Below are positions 9,485 through 23,412 of a DNA stretch of 64,000 nt, in pieces. Within the stretch, counting starts at the first letter, position 1, and each line of letters starts with the position of its first letter. The notes under the pieces were generated by a model that saw only the letters and a program-made list of their open reading frames with translations, was not told the DNA's origin and did no database searches. Source of the DNA: Ptiloglossa arizonensis (taxonomy: Eukaryota > Arthropoda > Insecta > Hymenoptera > Colletidae); the NCBI RefSeq assembly GCF_051014685.1, contig NW_027478927.1, positions 124,001 through 188,000 on the forward strand, given 5' to 3'. The position numbers were made by a program, and so were the translations under genes.

Positions 9485-12189
9485 CCGTTGTAATCGGGCG
9501 AGTTTCTACTTTCAGATGCAGCAGGAATTTTTGGGTTAGGTCAATCCGTTCGCGAGATATGGGAGTTTGAAGCCAAGAAATGGTTGAGAAGGCAAAAAAT
9601 TTTTCGCAATTCTGCTGCTCCAAACGCTTAACCAGAATGACCTAGGGGAAAAATACACATACCGTTGTAATCGGGCGGGTTTCTACTTTCAGATGCAATA
9701 GGAATTTTTGGGTTATGTCAATCCGTTCGCGAGATATGGGAGTTTGAAACCAAGAAATGGTTGAGAAGGCAAAACATTTTTCGCAATTCTGCTGCTCCAA
9801 ACGCTTAACCAGAATGGCCTAGAGAAAAAATACGCATATCGTTGTAATCGGGCGAGTTTCTACTTTCAGACGCAGCAGGAATTTTTGGGTTTGGTCAATC
9901 CGTTCGCGAGATATGGGAGTTTGAAGCTAAGAAATGGTTGAGAAGACAACAAATTTTTCGCACTTCTGCTGCTCCAAACGCTTAACCAGAATGGGCTAGG
10001 GAAAAAATACGCATACCGTTGTAATCGGGCGAGTTTCTACTTTCAGACTCAGCAGGAATTTTTGGGTTTGGTCAATCCGTTCGCGAGGTATGGGACTTTG
10101 AAGCTAAGAAATGGTTGAGAAGACAACAAATTTTTCGCAATTCTGCTGCTCCAAACGCTTAACCAGAATGGGCTAGGGAAAAAATACACATACCGTTGTA
10201 TTCGGGCGAGTTTCTACTTTCACACGCAACAGGAATTTTTGGGTTAGGTCAATCCGTACGCGAGATATGGCATATTGAAGCCAAGAAATGGTTGATAAGG
10301 CAAAAAATTTTTCGCAATTCTGCTGCTCCAAACGCTTAACCAGAATGGGCTAGGGAAAAAATACACATACCGTTGTATACGGGCGAGTTTCTACTTTCAC
10401 ACGCAACAGGAATTTTTGGGTTAGGTCAATCCGTTCGCGAGATATGGCAGATTGAAGCCAAGAAATGGTTGATAAGGCAAAAAATTTTTCGCAATTCTGC
10501 TGCCCCAAACGCTTAACCAGAATGGCCTAGGGAAAAAATACACATACCGTTGTAATCGGGCGAGTTTCTACTTTCAGGTGCAATAAGAATTTTTGGGTTA
10601 GGTCAATCCGTCGCGAGATATGGGAGTTTGAAACCAAGAAATGGTTGAGAAGGCAAAAAATTTTTCGCAATTCTGTTGCTCCAAACGCTTAACCAGAATG
10701 GCCTAGGGAAAAAATACACACACCGTTGTAATCGGGCGAGTTTCTACTTTCAGGTGCAACAGGAATTTTTGGGTTAGGTCAATCCGTCCGCGAGATATGG
10801 GAGTTTGAAGCTAAGAAATGTTTGAGAAGACAACAAATTTTTCGCACTTCTGCTGCTCCAAACGCTTAACCAGAATGGGCTAGGGAAAAAATACGCATAC
10901 CGTTGTAATCGGGCGAGTTTCTACTTTCAGACTCAGCAGGAATTTTTGGGTTTGGTCAATCCGTTCGCGAGATATGGGACTTTGAAGCTAAGAAATGGTT
11001 GAGAAGACAACAAATTTTTCCCAATTCTGCTGCTCCAAACGCTTAACCAGAATGGGCTAGGGAAAAAATACACATACCGTTGTAATCGGACGAGTTTCTA
11101 CTTTCACACGCAACAGGAATTTTTGGGTTAGGTCAATCCGTTCGCGAGATATGGCAGATTGAAGCCAAGAAATGGTTGATAAGGCAAAAAATTTTTCGCA
11201 ATTCTGCTGCTCCAAACGCTTTACCAGAATGGCCTAGGGAAAAAATTCACACACCGTTGTAATCGGGCGAGTTTCTACTTTCAGATGCAGCAGGAATTTT
11301 TGGGTTAGGTCAATCCGTTCGCGAGATATGGGAGTTTGAAGCCAAGAAATGGTTGAGAAGGCAAAAAATTTTTCGCAATTCTGCTGCTCCAAACGCTTAA
11401 CCAGAATGACCTAGGGAAAAAATACACATACCGTTGTAATCGGGCGGGTTTCTACTTTCAGATGCAATAGGAATTTTTGGGTTATGTCAATCCGTTCGCG
11501 AGATATGGGAGTTTGAAGCCAAGAAATGGTTGAGAAGGCAAAACATTTTTCGCAATTCTGCTGCTCCAAACGCTTAACCAGAATGGCCTAGTGAAAAAAT
11601 ACGCATATCGTTGTAATCGGGCGAGTTTCTACTTTCAGACGCAGCAGGAATGTTTGGGTTTGGTCAATCCGTTCGCGAGATATGGGAGTTTGAAGCTAAG
11701 AAATGGTTGAGAAGACAACAAATTTTTCGCAATTCTGCTGCTCCAAACGCTTCACCAGAATGACCTAGGGAAAAAATACACATACCGTTGTAATCGGGCG
11801 AGTTTCTACTTTCAGATGCAACAGGAATTTTTGGGTTTGGTCAATCCGTTCGCGAGATATGGGACTTTGAAGCTAAGAAATGGTTGAGAAGACAACAAAT
11901 TTTTCCCAATTCTGCTGCTCCAAACGCTTAACCAGAATGGGCTAGGGAAAAAATACACATACCGTTGTAATCGGGCGAGTTTCTACTTTCACACGCAACA
12001 GGAATTTTTGGGTTAGGTCAATCCGTTCGCGAGATATGGCAGATTGAAGCCAAGAAATGGTTGATAAGGCAAAAAATTTTTCGCAATTCTGCTGCTCCAA
12101 ACGCTTAACCAGAATGGCCTAGGGAAAAAATACACATACCGTTGTAATCGGGCGAGTTTCTACGTTCAGGTGCAATAGGAATTTTTGGG
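9485..12189. repeat. Stretch nearly identical to 40270-42975 (offset about 30.8 kb)
   Basis: The tracers acctagggg (9640, 40426) and gtattcggg (10198, 40984) are both 30786 bp apart. Variant order and rare forms agree for about 2.7 kb, including ctgccccaaac, caataagaat, attcaca, gcctagtg and aatgtttggg. I see about nine single-base differences, for example gactcagc/aactcagc, tcggacg/tctggcg, gctttacc/gctttgcc, cgcttcacc/cgcttaacc and acacatacc/acatatacc. The intervening 28 kb is largely made of other blocks. Confidence 0.75.
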
Positions 12190-15100
12190 TTAGGTCAATC
12201 CGTCGCGAGATATGGGAGTTTGAAACCAAGAAATGGTTGAGAAGGCAAAAAATTTTTCGCAATTCTGTTGCTCCAAACGCTTAACCAGAATGGCCTAGGG
12301 AAAAAATACACACACCGTTGTAATCGGGCGAGTTTCTACTTTCAGATGCAACAGGAATTTTTGGGTTAGGTCAATCCGTTCGCGAGATATGGGAGTTTGA
12401 AGCTAAGAAATGGTTGAGAAGACAACAAATTTTTCGCACTTCTGCTGCTCCAAACGCTTAACCAGAATGGGCTAGGGAAAAAATACGCATACCGTTGTAA
12501 TAGGGCGAGTTTCTACTTTCAGACTCAGCAGGAATTTTTGGGTTTGGTCAATCCGTTCGCGAGATATGGGACTTTGAAGCTAAGAAATGGTTGAGAAGAC
12601 AACAAATTTTTCCCAATTCTGCTGCTCCAAACGCTTAACCAGAATGGCCTAGTGAAAAAATACGCATATCGTTGTAATCGGGCGAGTTTCTACTTTCAGA
12701 CGCAGCAGGAATTTTTGGGTTAGGTCAATCCGTTCGCGAGATATGGCAGATTGAAGCCAAGAAATGGTTGATAAGGCAAAAAATTTTTCGCAATTCTGCT
12801 GCTCCAAACGCTTAACCAGAATGGCCTAGGGAAAAAATACACATACCGTTGTAATCGGGCGAGTTTCTACTTTCAGATGCAGCAGGAATTTTTGGGTTAG
12901 GTCAATCCGTTCGCGAGATATGGGAGTTTGAAGCTAAGAAATGGTTGAGAAGGCAAAACATTTTTCGCAATTCTGCTGCTCCAAACGCTTAACCAGAATG
13001 GCCTAGTGAAAAAATACGCATATCGTTGTAATCGGGCGAGCTTCTACTTTCAGACGCAGCAGGAATGTTTGGGTTTGGTCAATCCGTTCGCGAGATATGG
13101 GAGTTTGAAGCCAAGAAATGGTTAAAGAAGGCAAAAAATTTTTCGCAATTCTGTTGCTCCAAACGCTTAACGAGAATGGCCTAGGGAAAAAATACACATA
13201 CCGTTGTAATCGGGCGAGTTTCTACTTTCAGAAGCAACAGGAATTTTTGGGTTAGGTCATCCGTTCGCGAGATATGGGAGTTTGAAGCTAAGAAATGGTT
13301 GAGGAGACAACAAATTTTTCGCAATTCTGCTGCTCCAAACGCTTAACCAGAATGGGCTGGGGAAAAAATACACATACCGTTGTATACGGGCGAGTTTCTA
13401 CTTTCAGACTCAGCAGGAATTTTTGGGTTTGGTCAATCCGTTCGCGAGGTATGGGACTTTGAAGCTAAGAAATGGTTGAGAAGACAACAAATTTTTCGCA
13501 ATTCTGCTGCTCCAAACGCTTAACCAGAATGGGCTAGGGAAAAAATACACATACCGTTGTATTCGGGCGAGTTTCTACTTTCACACGCAACAGGAATTTT
13601 TGGGTTAGGTCAATCCGTACGCGAGATATGGCATATTGAAGCCAAGAAATGGTTGATAAGGCAAAAAATTTTTCGCAATTCTGCTGCTCCAAACGCTTAA
13701 CCAGAATGGGCTAGGGAAAAAATACACATACCGTTGTATACGGGCGAGTTTCTACTTTCACACGCAACAGGAATTTTTGGGTTAGGTCAATCCGTTCGCG
13801 AGATATGGCAGATTGAAGCCAAGAAATGGTTGATAAGGCAAAAAATTTTTCGCAATTCTGCTGCCCCAAACGCTTAACCAGAATGGCCTAGGGAAAAAAT
13901 ACACATACCGTTGTAATCGGGCGTGTTTCTACTTTCAGGTGCAATAAGAATTTTTGGGTTAGGTCAATCCGTCGCGAGATATGGGAGTTTGAAACCAAGA
14001 AATGGTTGAGAAGGCAAAAAATTTTTCGCAATTCTGTTGCTCCAAACGCTTAACCAGAATGGCCTAGGGAAAAAATACACACACCGTTGTAATCGGGCGA
14101 GTTTCTACTTTCAGGTGCAACAGGAATTTTTGGGTTAGGTCAATCCGTCCGCGAGATATGGGAGTTTGAAGCTAAGAAATGTTTGAGAAGACAACAAATT
14201 TTTCGCACTTCTGCTGCTCCAAACGCTTAACCAGAATGGGCTAGGGAAAAAATACGCATACCGTTGTAATCGGGCGAGTTTCTACTTTCAGACTCAGCAG
14301 GAATTTTTGGGTTTGGTCAATCCGTTCGCGAGATATGGGACTTTGAAGCTAAGAAATGGTTGAGAAGACAACAAATTTTTCCCAATTCTGCTGCTCCAAA
14401 CGCTTAACCAGAATGGGCTAGGGAAAAAATACACATACCGTTGAAATCGGGCGAGTTTCTACTTTCACACGCAACAGGAATTTTTGGGTTAGGTCAATCC
14501 GTTCGCGAGATATGGCAGATTGAAGCCAAGAAATGGTTGATAAGGCAAAAAATTTTTCGCAATTCTGCTGCTCCAAACGCTTAACCAGAATGGCCTAGTG
14601 AAAAAATACGCATATCGTTGTAATCGGGCGAGTTTCTACTTTCAGACGCAGCAGGAATGTTTGGGTTTGGTCAATCCGTTCGCGAGGTATGGGAGTTTGA
14701 AGGTAAGAAATGGTTGAGAAGACAACAAATTTTTCGCACTTCTGCTGCTCCAAACGCTTCACCAGAATGACCTAGGGAAAAAATACACATACCGTTGTAA
14801 TCGGGCGAGTTTCTACTTTCAGATGCAACAGGAATTTTCGGGTTTGGTCAATCCGTTCGCGAGATATGGGACTTTGAAGCTAAGAAATGGTTGAGAAGAC
14901 AACAAATTTTTCGCAATTCTGCTGCTCCAAACGCTTAACCAGAAAGGGCTAGGGAAAAAATACACATACCGTTGTAATCGGGCGAGTTTCTACTTTCACA
15001 CGCAACAGGAATTTTTGGGTTAGGTCAATCCGTTCGCGAGATATGGCAGATTGAAGCCAAGAAATGGTTGATAAGGCAAAAAATTTTTCGCAATTCTGCT

Positions 15101-17088
15101 GCTCCAAACGCTTAACCAGAATGGCCTAGGGAAAAAATACACATACCGTTGTAATCGGGCGAGTTTCTACGTTCAGGTGCAATAGGAATTTTTGGGTTAG
15201 GTCAATCCGTCGCGAGATATGGGAGTTTGAAACCAAGAAATGGTTGAGAAGGCAAAAAATTTTTCGCAATTCTGTTGCTCCAAACGCTTAACCAGAATGG
15301 CCTAGGGAAAAAATACACACACCGTTGTAATCGGGCGAGTTTCTACTTTCAGGTGCAATAAGAATTTTTGGGTTAGGTCAATCCGTCGCGAGATATGGGA
15401 GTTTGAAACCAAGAAATGGTTGAGAAGGCAAAAAATTTTTCGCAATTCTGTTGCTCCAAACGCTTAACCAGAATGGCCTAGGGAAAAAATACACACACCG
15501 TTGTAATCGGGCGAGTTTCTACTTTCAGGTGCAACAGGAATTTTTGGGTTAGGTCAATCCGTCCGCGAGATATGGGAGTTTGAAGCTAAGAAATGTTTGA
15601 GAAGACAACAAATTTTTCGCACTTCTGCTGCTCCAAACGCTTAACCAGAATGGGCTAGGGAAAAAATACGCATACCGTTGTAATCGGGCGAGTTTCTACT
15701 TTCAGACTCAGCTGGAATTTTTGGGTTTGGTCAATCCGTTCGCGAGATATGGGACTTTGAAGCTAAGAAATGGTTGAGAAGACAACAAATTTTTCGCACT
15801 TCTGCTGCTCCAAACGCTTCACCAGAATGACCTAGGGAAAAAATACACATACCGTTGTAATCGGGCGAGTTTCTACTTTCAAACGCAACAGGAATTTTTG
15901 GGTTAGGTCAATCCGTTCGCGAGATATGGGAGTTTGAAGCCAAGAAATGGTTGAGAAAGCAAAAAATTTTTCGCAATTCTGCTGCTCCAAACGCTTAACC
16001 AGAATGGCCTAGGGAAAAAATACACATACCGTTGTAATCGGGCGAGTTTCTACTTTCAGATGCAACAGGAATTTTTGGGTTTGGTCAATCCGTTCGCGAG
16101 ATATGGGACTTTGAACCTAAGAAATGGTTGAGAAGACAACAAATTTTTCGCAATTCTGCTGCTCCAAACGCTTAACCAGATTGGGCTAGGGAAAAAATAC
16201 ACATACCGTTGTAATCGGGCGAGTTTCTACTTTCAGACTCAGCAGGAATTTTTGGGTTTGGTCAATCCGTTCGCGAGATATGGGACTTTGAAGCTAAGAA
16301 ATGGTTGAGAAGACAACAAATTTTTCGCACTTCTGCTGCTCCAAACGCTTCACCAGAATGACCTAGGGAAAAAATACACATACCGTTGTAATCGGGCGAG
16401 TTTCTACTTTCACACGCAACAGGAATTTTTGGGTTAGGTCAATCCGTTCGCGAGATATGGGAGTTTGAAGCCAAGAAATGGTTGAGAAAGCAAAAAATTT
16501 TTCGCAATTCTGCTGCTCCAAACGCTTAACCAGAATGGCCTAGGGAAAAAATACACATACCGTTGTAATCGGGCGAGTTTCTACTTTCAGATGCAACAGG
16601 AATTTTTGGGTTTGGTCAATCCGTTCGCGAGATATGGGACTTTGAACCTAAGAAATGGTTGAGAAGACAACAAATTTTTCGCAATTCTGCTGCTCCAAAC
16701 GCTTAACCAGATTGGGCTAGGGAAAAAATACACATACCGTTGTAATCGGGCGAGTTTCTACTTTCACACGCAACAGGAATTTTTGGGTTAGGTCAATCCG
16801 TTCGCGAGATATGGCAGATTGAAGCCAAGAAATGGTTGATAAGGCAAAAAATTTTTCGCAATTCTGCTGCTCCAAACTTTTAACCAGAATGGCCTAGGGA
16901 AAAAATACACATACCGTTGTAATCGGGCGAGTTTCTACGTTCAGGTGCAATAGGAATTTTTGGGTTAGGTCAATCCGTCGCGAGATATGGGAGTTTGAAA
17001 CCAAGAAATGGTTGAGAAGGCAAAAAATTTTTCGCACTTCTGCTGCTCCAAACGCTTAACCAGAATGGGCTAGGGAAAAAATACGCAT

Positions 17089-18905
17089 ACCGTTGTAATC
17101 GGGCGAGTTTCTACTTTTAGACTCAGCAGGAATTTTTGGGTTTGGTCAATCCGTTCGCGAGATATGGGACTTTGAAGCTAAGAAATGGTCGAAAAGAAAA
17201 CAAATTTTTCCCAATTCTGCTGCTCCAAACGCTTAACCAGAATGGGCTAGGGAAAAAATACACATACCGTTGTAATCGAGCGAGTTTCTACTTTCACACG
17301 CAACAGGAATTTTTGGGTTAGGTCAATCCGTTCGCGAGATATGGCAGATTGAAGCCAAGAAATGGTTGATAAGGCAAAAAATTTTTCGCAATTCTGCTGC
17401 TCCAAACGCTTTACCAGAATGGCCTAGGGAAAAAATACACATACCGTTGTAATCGGGCGAGTTTCTACTTTCAGATGCAGCAGGTATTTTTGGGTTAGGT
17501 CAATCCGTTCGCGAGATATGGGAGTTTGAAGCCAAGAAATGGTTGAGAAAGCAAAAAAATTTTCGCAATTCTGCTGCTCCAAACGCTTAACCAGAATGGC
17601 CTAGGGAAAAAATACACATACCGTTGTAATCGGGCGAGTTTCTACTTTCAGATGCAACAGGAATTTTTGGGTTTGGTCAATCCGTTCGCGAGATATGGGA
17701 TTTTGAAGCTAAGAAATGGTTGAGAAGACAACAAATTTTTCGCAATTCTGCTGCTCCAAACGCTTAACCAGATTGGGCTAGGGAAAAAATACACATACCG
17801 TTGTAATCGGGCGAGTTTCTACTTTCACACGCAACAGGAATTTTTGGGTTAGGTCAATCCGTTCGCGAGATATGGCAGATTGAAGCCAAGAAATGGTTGA
17901 TAAGGCAAAAAATTTTTCGCAATTCTGCTGCTCCAAACGCTTAACCAGAATGGCCTAGGGAAAAAATACACATACCGTTGTAATCGGGCGAGTTTCTACG
18001 TTCAGGTGCAATAGGAATTTTTGGGTTAGGTCAATCCGTCGCGAGATATGGGAGTTTGAAACCAAGAAATGGTTGAGAAGGCAAAAAATTTTTCGCAATT
18101 CTGTTGCTCCAAACGCTTAACCAGAATGGCCTAGGGAAAAAATACACACACCGTTGTAATCGGGAGAGTTTCTACTTTCAGATGCAACAGGAATTTTTGG
18201 GTTAGGTCAATCCGTTCGCGAGATATGGGAGTTTGAAGCTAAGAAATGGTTGAGAAGACAAAAAATTTTTCGCACTTCTGCTGCTCCAAACGCTTAACCA
18301 GAATGGGCTAGGGAAAAAATACGCATACCGTTGTAATAGGGCGAGTTTCTACTTTCAGACTCAGCAGGAATTTTTGGGTTTGGTCAATCCGTTCGCGAGA
18401 TATGGGAGTTTGAAGCTAAGAAATGTTTGAGAAGACAACAAATTTTTCGCACTTCTGCTGCTCCAAACGCTTAACCAGAATGGGCTAGGGAAAAAATACG
18501 CATACCGTTGTAATCGGGCGAGTTTCTACTTTCAGACTCAGCAGGAATTTTTGGGTTTGGTCAATCCGTTCGCGAGATATGGGACTTTGAAGCTAAGAAA
18601 TGGTTGAGAAGACAACAAATTTTTCCCAATTCTGCTGCTCCAAACGCTTAACCAGAATGGGCTAGGGAAAAAATACACAAACCGTTGTAATCGGGCGAGT
18701 TTCTACTTTCACACGCAACAGGAATTTTTGGGTTAGGTCAATCCGTTCGCGAGATATGGCAGATTGAAGCCAAGAAATGGTTGATAAGGCAAAAAATTTT
18801 TCGCAATTCTGCTGCTCCAAACGCTTTACCAGAATGGCCTAGGGAAAAAATACACATACCGTTGTAATCGGGCGAGTTTCTACTTTCAGATGCAACAGGA
18901 ATTTT
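17089..18905. repeat. Block duplicated at 19743-21559 (offset 2654 bp)
   Basis: This 15-monomer offset copy carries several rare forms in both places: ctacttttagactc, gtcgaaaagaaaac, taatcgagcg and gcaggtattttt. Differences are scattered single bases: gggatttt/gggacttt, gatatggg/gatttggg, aaatgttt/aaatgctt, cacaaacc/cacatacc and tttttggg/ttttttgg. A short plus-strand open frame (17136-17321 and 19790-19975) is identical in both copies only because the DNA is duplicated. Confidence 0.85.
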
Positions 18906-21900
18906 TGGGTTTGGTCAATCCGTTCGCGAGATATGGGACTTTGAACCTAAGAAATGGTTGAGAAGACAACAAATTTTTCGCAATTCTGCTGCTCCAAACG
19001 CTTAACCAGATTGGGCTAGGGAAAAAATACACATACCGTTGTAATCGGGCGAGTTTCTACTTTCACACGCAACAGGAATTTTTGGGTTAGGTCAATCCGT
19101 TCGCGAGATATGGCAGATTGAAGCCAAGAAATGGTTGATAAGGCAAAAAATTTTTCGCAATTCTGCTGCTCCAAACGCTTAACCAGAATGGCCTAGGGAA
19201 AAAATACACATACCGTTGTAATCGGGCGAGTTTCTACGTTCAGGTGCAATAGGAATTTTTGGGTTAGGTCAATCCGTCGCGAGATATGGGAGTTTGAAAC
19301 CAAGAAATGGTTGAGAAGGCAAAAAATTTTTCGCAATTCTGTTGCTCCAAACGCTTAACCAGAATGGCCTAGGGAAAAAATACACATACAGTTGTAATCG
19401 GGCGAGTTTCTACTTTCAGAGGCAACAGGAATTTTTGAGTTAGGTCAATCCGTTCGCGCGATATGGGAGTTTGAAGCCAAGAAATGGTTAAAGAAGGCAA
19501 AAAATTTTTCGCAATTCTGCTGCTCCAAACGCTTAACCAGAATGGCCTAGGGAAAAAATACACACACCGTTGTAATCGGGCGAGTTTCTACTTTCAGGTG
19601 CAACAGGAATTTTTGGGTTAGGTCAATCCGTCCGCGAGATATGGGAGTTTGAAGCTAAGAAATGTTTGAGAAGACAACAAATTTTTCCCAATTCTGCTGC
19701 TCCAAACGCTTAACCAGAATGGGCTAGGGAAAAAATACACAAACCGTTGTAATCGGGCGAGTTTCTACTTTTAGACTCAGCAGGAATTTTTGGGTTTGGT
19801 CAATCCGTTCGCGAGATATGGGACTTTGAAGCTAAGAAATGGTCGAAAAGAAAACAAATTTTTCCCAATTCTGCTGCTCCAAACGCTTAACCAGAATGGG
19901 CTAGGGAAAAAATACACATACCGTTGTAATCGAGCGAGTTTCTACTTTCACACGCAACAGGAATTTTTGGGTTAGGTCAATCCGTTCGCGAGATATGGCA
20001 GATTGAAGCCAAGAAATGGTTGATAAGGCAAAAAATTTTTCGCAATTCTGCTGCTCCAAACGCTTTACCAGAATGGCCTAGGGAAAAAATACACATACCG
20101 TTGTAATCGGGCGAGTTTCTACTTTCAGATGCAGCAGGTATTTTTGGGTTAGGTCAATCCGTTCGCGAGATATGGGAGTTTGAAGCCAAGAAATGGTTGA
20201 GAAAGCAAAAAATTTTTCGCAATTCTGCTGCTCCAAACGCTTAACCAGAATGGCCTAGGGAAAAAATACACATACCGTTGTAATCGGGCGAGTTTCTACT
20301 TTCAGATGCAACAGGAATTTTTGGGTTTGGTCAATCCGTTCGCGAGATATGGGACTTTGAAGCTAAGAAATGGTTGAGAAGACAACAAATTTTTCGCAAT
20401 TCTGCTGCTCCAAACGCTTAACCAGATTGGGCTAGGGAAAAAATACACATACCGTTGTAATCGGGCGAGTTTCTACTTTCACACGCAACAGGAATTTTTG
20501 GGTTAGGTCAATCCGTTCGCGAGATATGGCAGATTGAAGCCAAGAAATGGTTGATAAGGCAAAAAATTTTTCGCAATTCTGCTGCTCCAAACGCTTAACC
20601 AGAATGGCCTAGGGAAAAAATACACATACCGTTGTAATCGGGCGAGTTTCTACGTTCAGGTGCAATAGGAATTTTTGGGTTAGGTCAATCCGTCGCGAGA
20701 TTTGGGAGTTTGAAACCAAGAAATGGTTGAGAAGGCAAAAAATTTTTCGCAATTCTGTTGCTCCAAACGCTTAACCAGAATGGCCTAGGGAAAAAATACA
20801 CACACCGTTGTAATCGGGAGAGTTTCTACTTTCAGATGCAACAGGAATTTTTGGGTTAGGTCAATCCGTTCGCGAGATATGGGAGTTTGAAGCTAAGAAA
20901 TGGTTGAGAAGACAAAAAATTTTTCGCACTTCTGCTGCTCCAAACGCTTAACCAGAATGGGCTAGGGAAAAAATACGCATACCGTTGTAATAGGGCGAGT
21001 TTCTACTTTCAGACTCAGCAGGAATTTTTGGGTTTGGTCAATCCGTTCGCGAGATATGGGAGTTTGAAGCTAAGAAATGCTTGAGAAGACAACAAATTTT
21101 TCGCACTTCTGCTGCTCCAAACGCTTAACCAGAATGGGCTAGGGAAAAAATACGCATACCGTTGTAATCGGGCGAGTTTCTACTTTCAGACTCAGCAGGA
21201 ATTTTTGGGTTTGGTCAATCCGTTCGCGAGATATGGGACTTTGAAGCTAAGAAATGGTTGAGAAGACAACAAATTTTTCCCAATTCTGCTGCTCCAAACG
21301 CTTAACCAGAATGGGCTAGGGAAAAAATACACATACCGTTGTAATCGGGCGAGTTTCTACTTTCACACGCAACAGGAATTTTTTGGTTAGGTCAATCCGT
21401 TCGCGAGATATGGCAGATTGAAGCCAAGAAATGGTTGATAAGGCAAAAAATTTTTCGCAATTCTGCTGCTCCAAACGCTTTACCAGAATGGCCTAGGGAA
21501 AAAATACACATACCGTTGTAATCGGGCGAGTTTCTACTTTCAGATGCACCAGGAATTTTTGGGTTAGGTCAATCCGTTCGCGAGATATGGGAGTTTGAAG
21601 CCAAGAAATGGTTGAGAAAGCAAAAAATTTTTCGCAATTCTGCTGCTACAAACGCTTAACCAGAATGGCCTAGGGAAAAAATACACATACCGTTGTAATC
21701 GGGCGAGTTTCTACTTTCAGATGCAACAGGAATTTTTGGGTTTGGTCAATCCGTTCGCGAGATATGGGACTTTGAACCTAAGAAATGGTTGAGAAGACAA
21801 CAAATTTTTCGCAATTCTGCTGCTCCAAACGCTTAACCAGATTGGGCTAGGGAAAAAATACACATACCGTTGTAATCGGGCGAGTTTCTACTTTCACACG

Positions 21901-23412
21901 CAACAGGAATTTTTGGGTTAGGTCAATCCGTTCGCGAGATATGGCAGATTGAAGCCAAGAAATGGTTGATAAGGCAAAAAATTTTTCGCAATTCTGCTGC
22001 TCCAAACGCTTAACCAGAATGGCCTAGGGAAAAAATACACATACCGTTGTAATCGGGCGAGTTTCTACGTTCAGGTGCAATAGGAATTTTTGGGTTAGGT
22101 CAATCCGTCGCGAGATATGGGAGTTTGAAACCAAGAAATGGTTGAGAAGGCAAAAAATTTTTCGCAATTCTGTTGCTCCAAACGCTTAACCAGAATGGCC
22201 TAGGGAAAAAATACACACACCGTTGTAATCGGGCGAGTTTCTACTTTCAGGTGCAACAGGAATTTTTGGGTTAGGTCAATCCGTCCGCGAGATATGGGAG
22301 TTTGAAGCTAAGAAATGTTTGAGAAGACAACAAATTTTTCGCACTTCTGCTGCTCCAAACGCTTAACCAGAATGGGCTAGGGAAAAAATACGCATACCGT
22401 TGTAATCGGGCGAGTTTCTACTTTCAGACTCAGCAGGAATTTTTGGGTTTGGTCAATCCGTTAGCGAGATATGGGACTTTGAAGCTAAGAAATGGTTGAA
22501 AAGACAACAAATTTTTCCCAATTCTGCTGCTCCAAACGCTTAACCAGAATGGGCTAGAGAAAAAATACACATACCGTTGTAATCGGGCGAGCTTCTACTT
22601 TCACACGCAACAGTAATTTTTGGGTTAGGTCAATCCGTTCGCGAGATATGGCAGATTGAAGCCAAGAAATGGTTGATAAGGCAAAAAAATTTTTCGCAAT
22701 TCTGCTGCTCCAAACGCTTTACCAGAATGGCCTAGGGAAGAAATACACATACCGTTGTAATCGGGCGAGTTTCTACTTTCAGATGCAGCAGGAATTTTTG
22801 GGTTAGGTCAATCCGTTCGCGAGATATGGGAGTTTGAAGCCAAGAAATGGTTGAGAAAGCAAAAAATTTTTCGCAATTCTGCTGCTCCAAACGCTTAACC
22901 AGAATGGCCTAGGGAAAAAATACACATACCGTTGTAATCGGGCGAGTTTCTACTTTCAGATGCAACAGGAATTTTTGGGTTTGGTCAATCCGTTCGCGAG
23001 ATATGGGAATTTGAAGCTAAGAAATGGTTGAGAAGACAACAAATTTTTCGCAATTCTGCTGCTCCAAACGCTTAACCAGATTGGGCTAGGGAAAAAATAC
23101 ACATACCGTTGTAATCGGGCGAGTTTCTACTTTCACACGCAACAGGAATTTTTGGGTTAGGTCAATCCGTTGGCGAGATATGGCAGATTGAAGCCAAGAA
23201 ATGGTTGATAAGGCAAAAAATTTTTCGCAATTCTGCTGCTCCAAACGCTTAACCAGAATGGCCTAGGGAAAAAATACACATACCGTTGTAATCGGGCGAG
23301 TTTCTACGTTCAGGTGCAATAGGAATTTTTGGGTTAGGTCAATCCGTCGCGAGATATGGGAGTTTGAAACCAAGAAATGGTTGAGAAGGCAAAAAATTTT
23401 TCGCAATTCTGT

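Noticed and set aside
17136..17321. Plus-strand 61-codon open frame, identical at 19790-19975
   Set aside because: Identity follows from the 2654-bp-offset duplication of the satellite. The frame exists only because of local base changes, and no family is recognisable.
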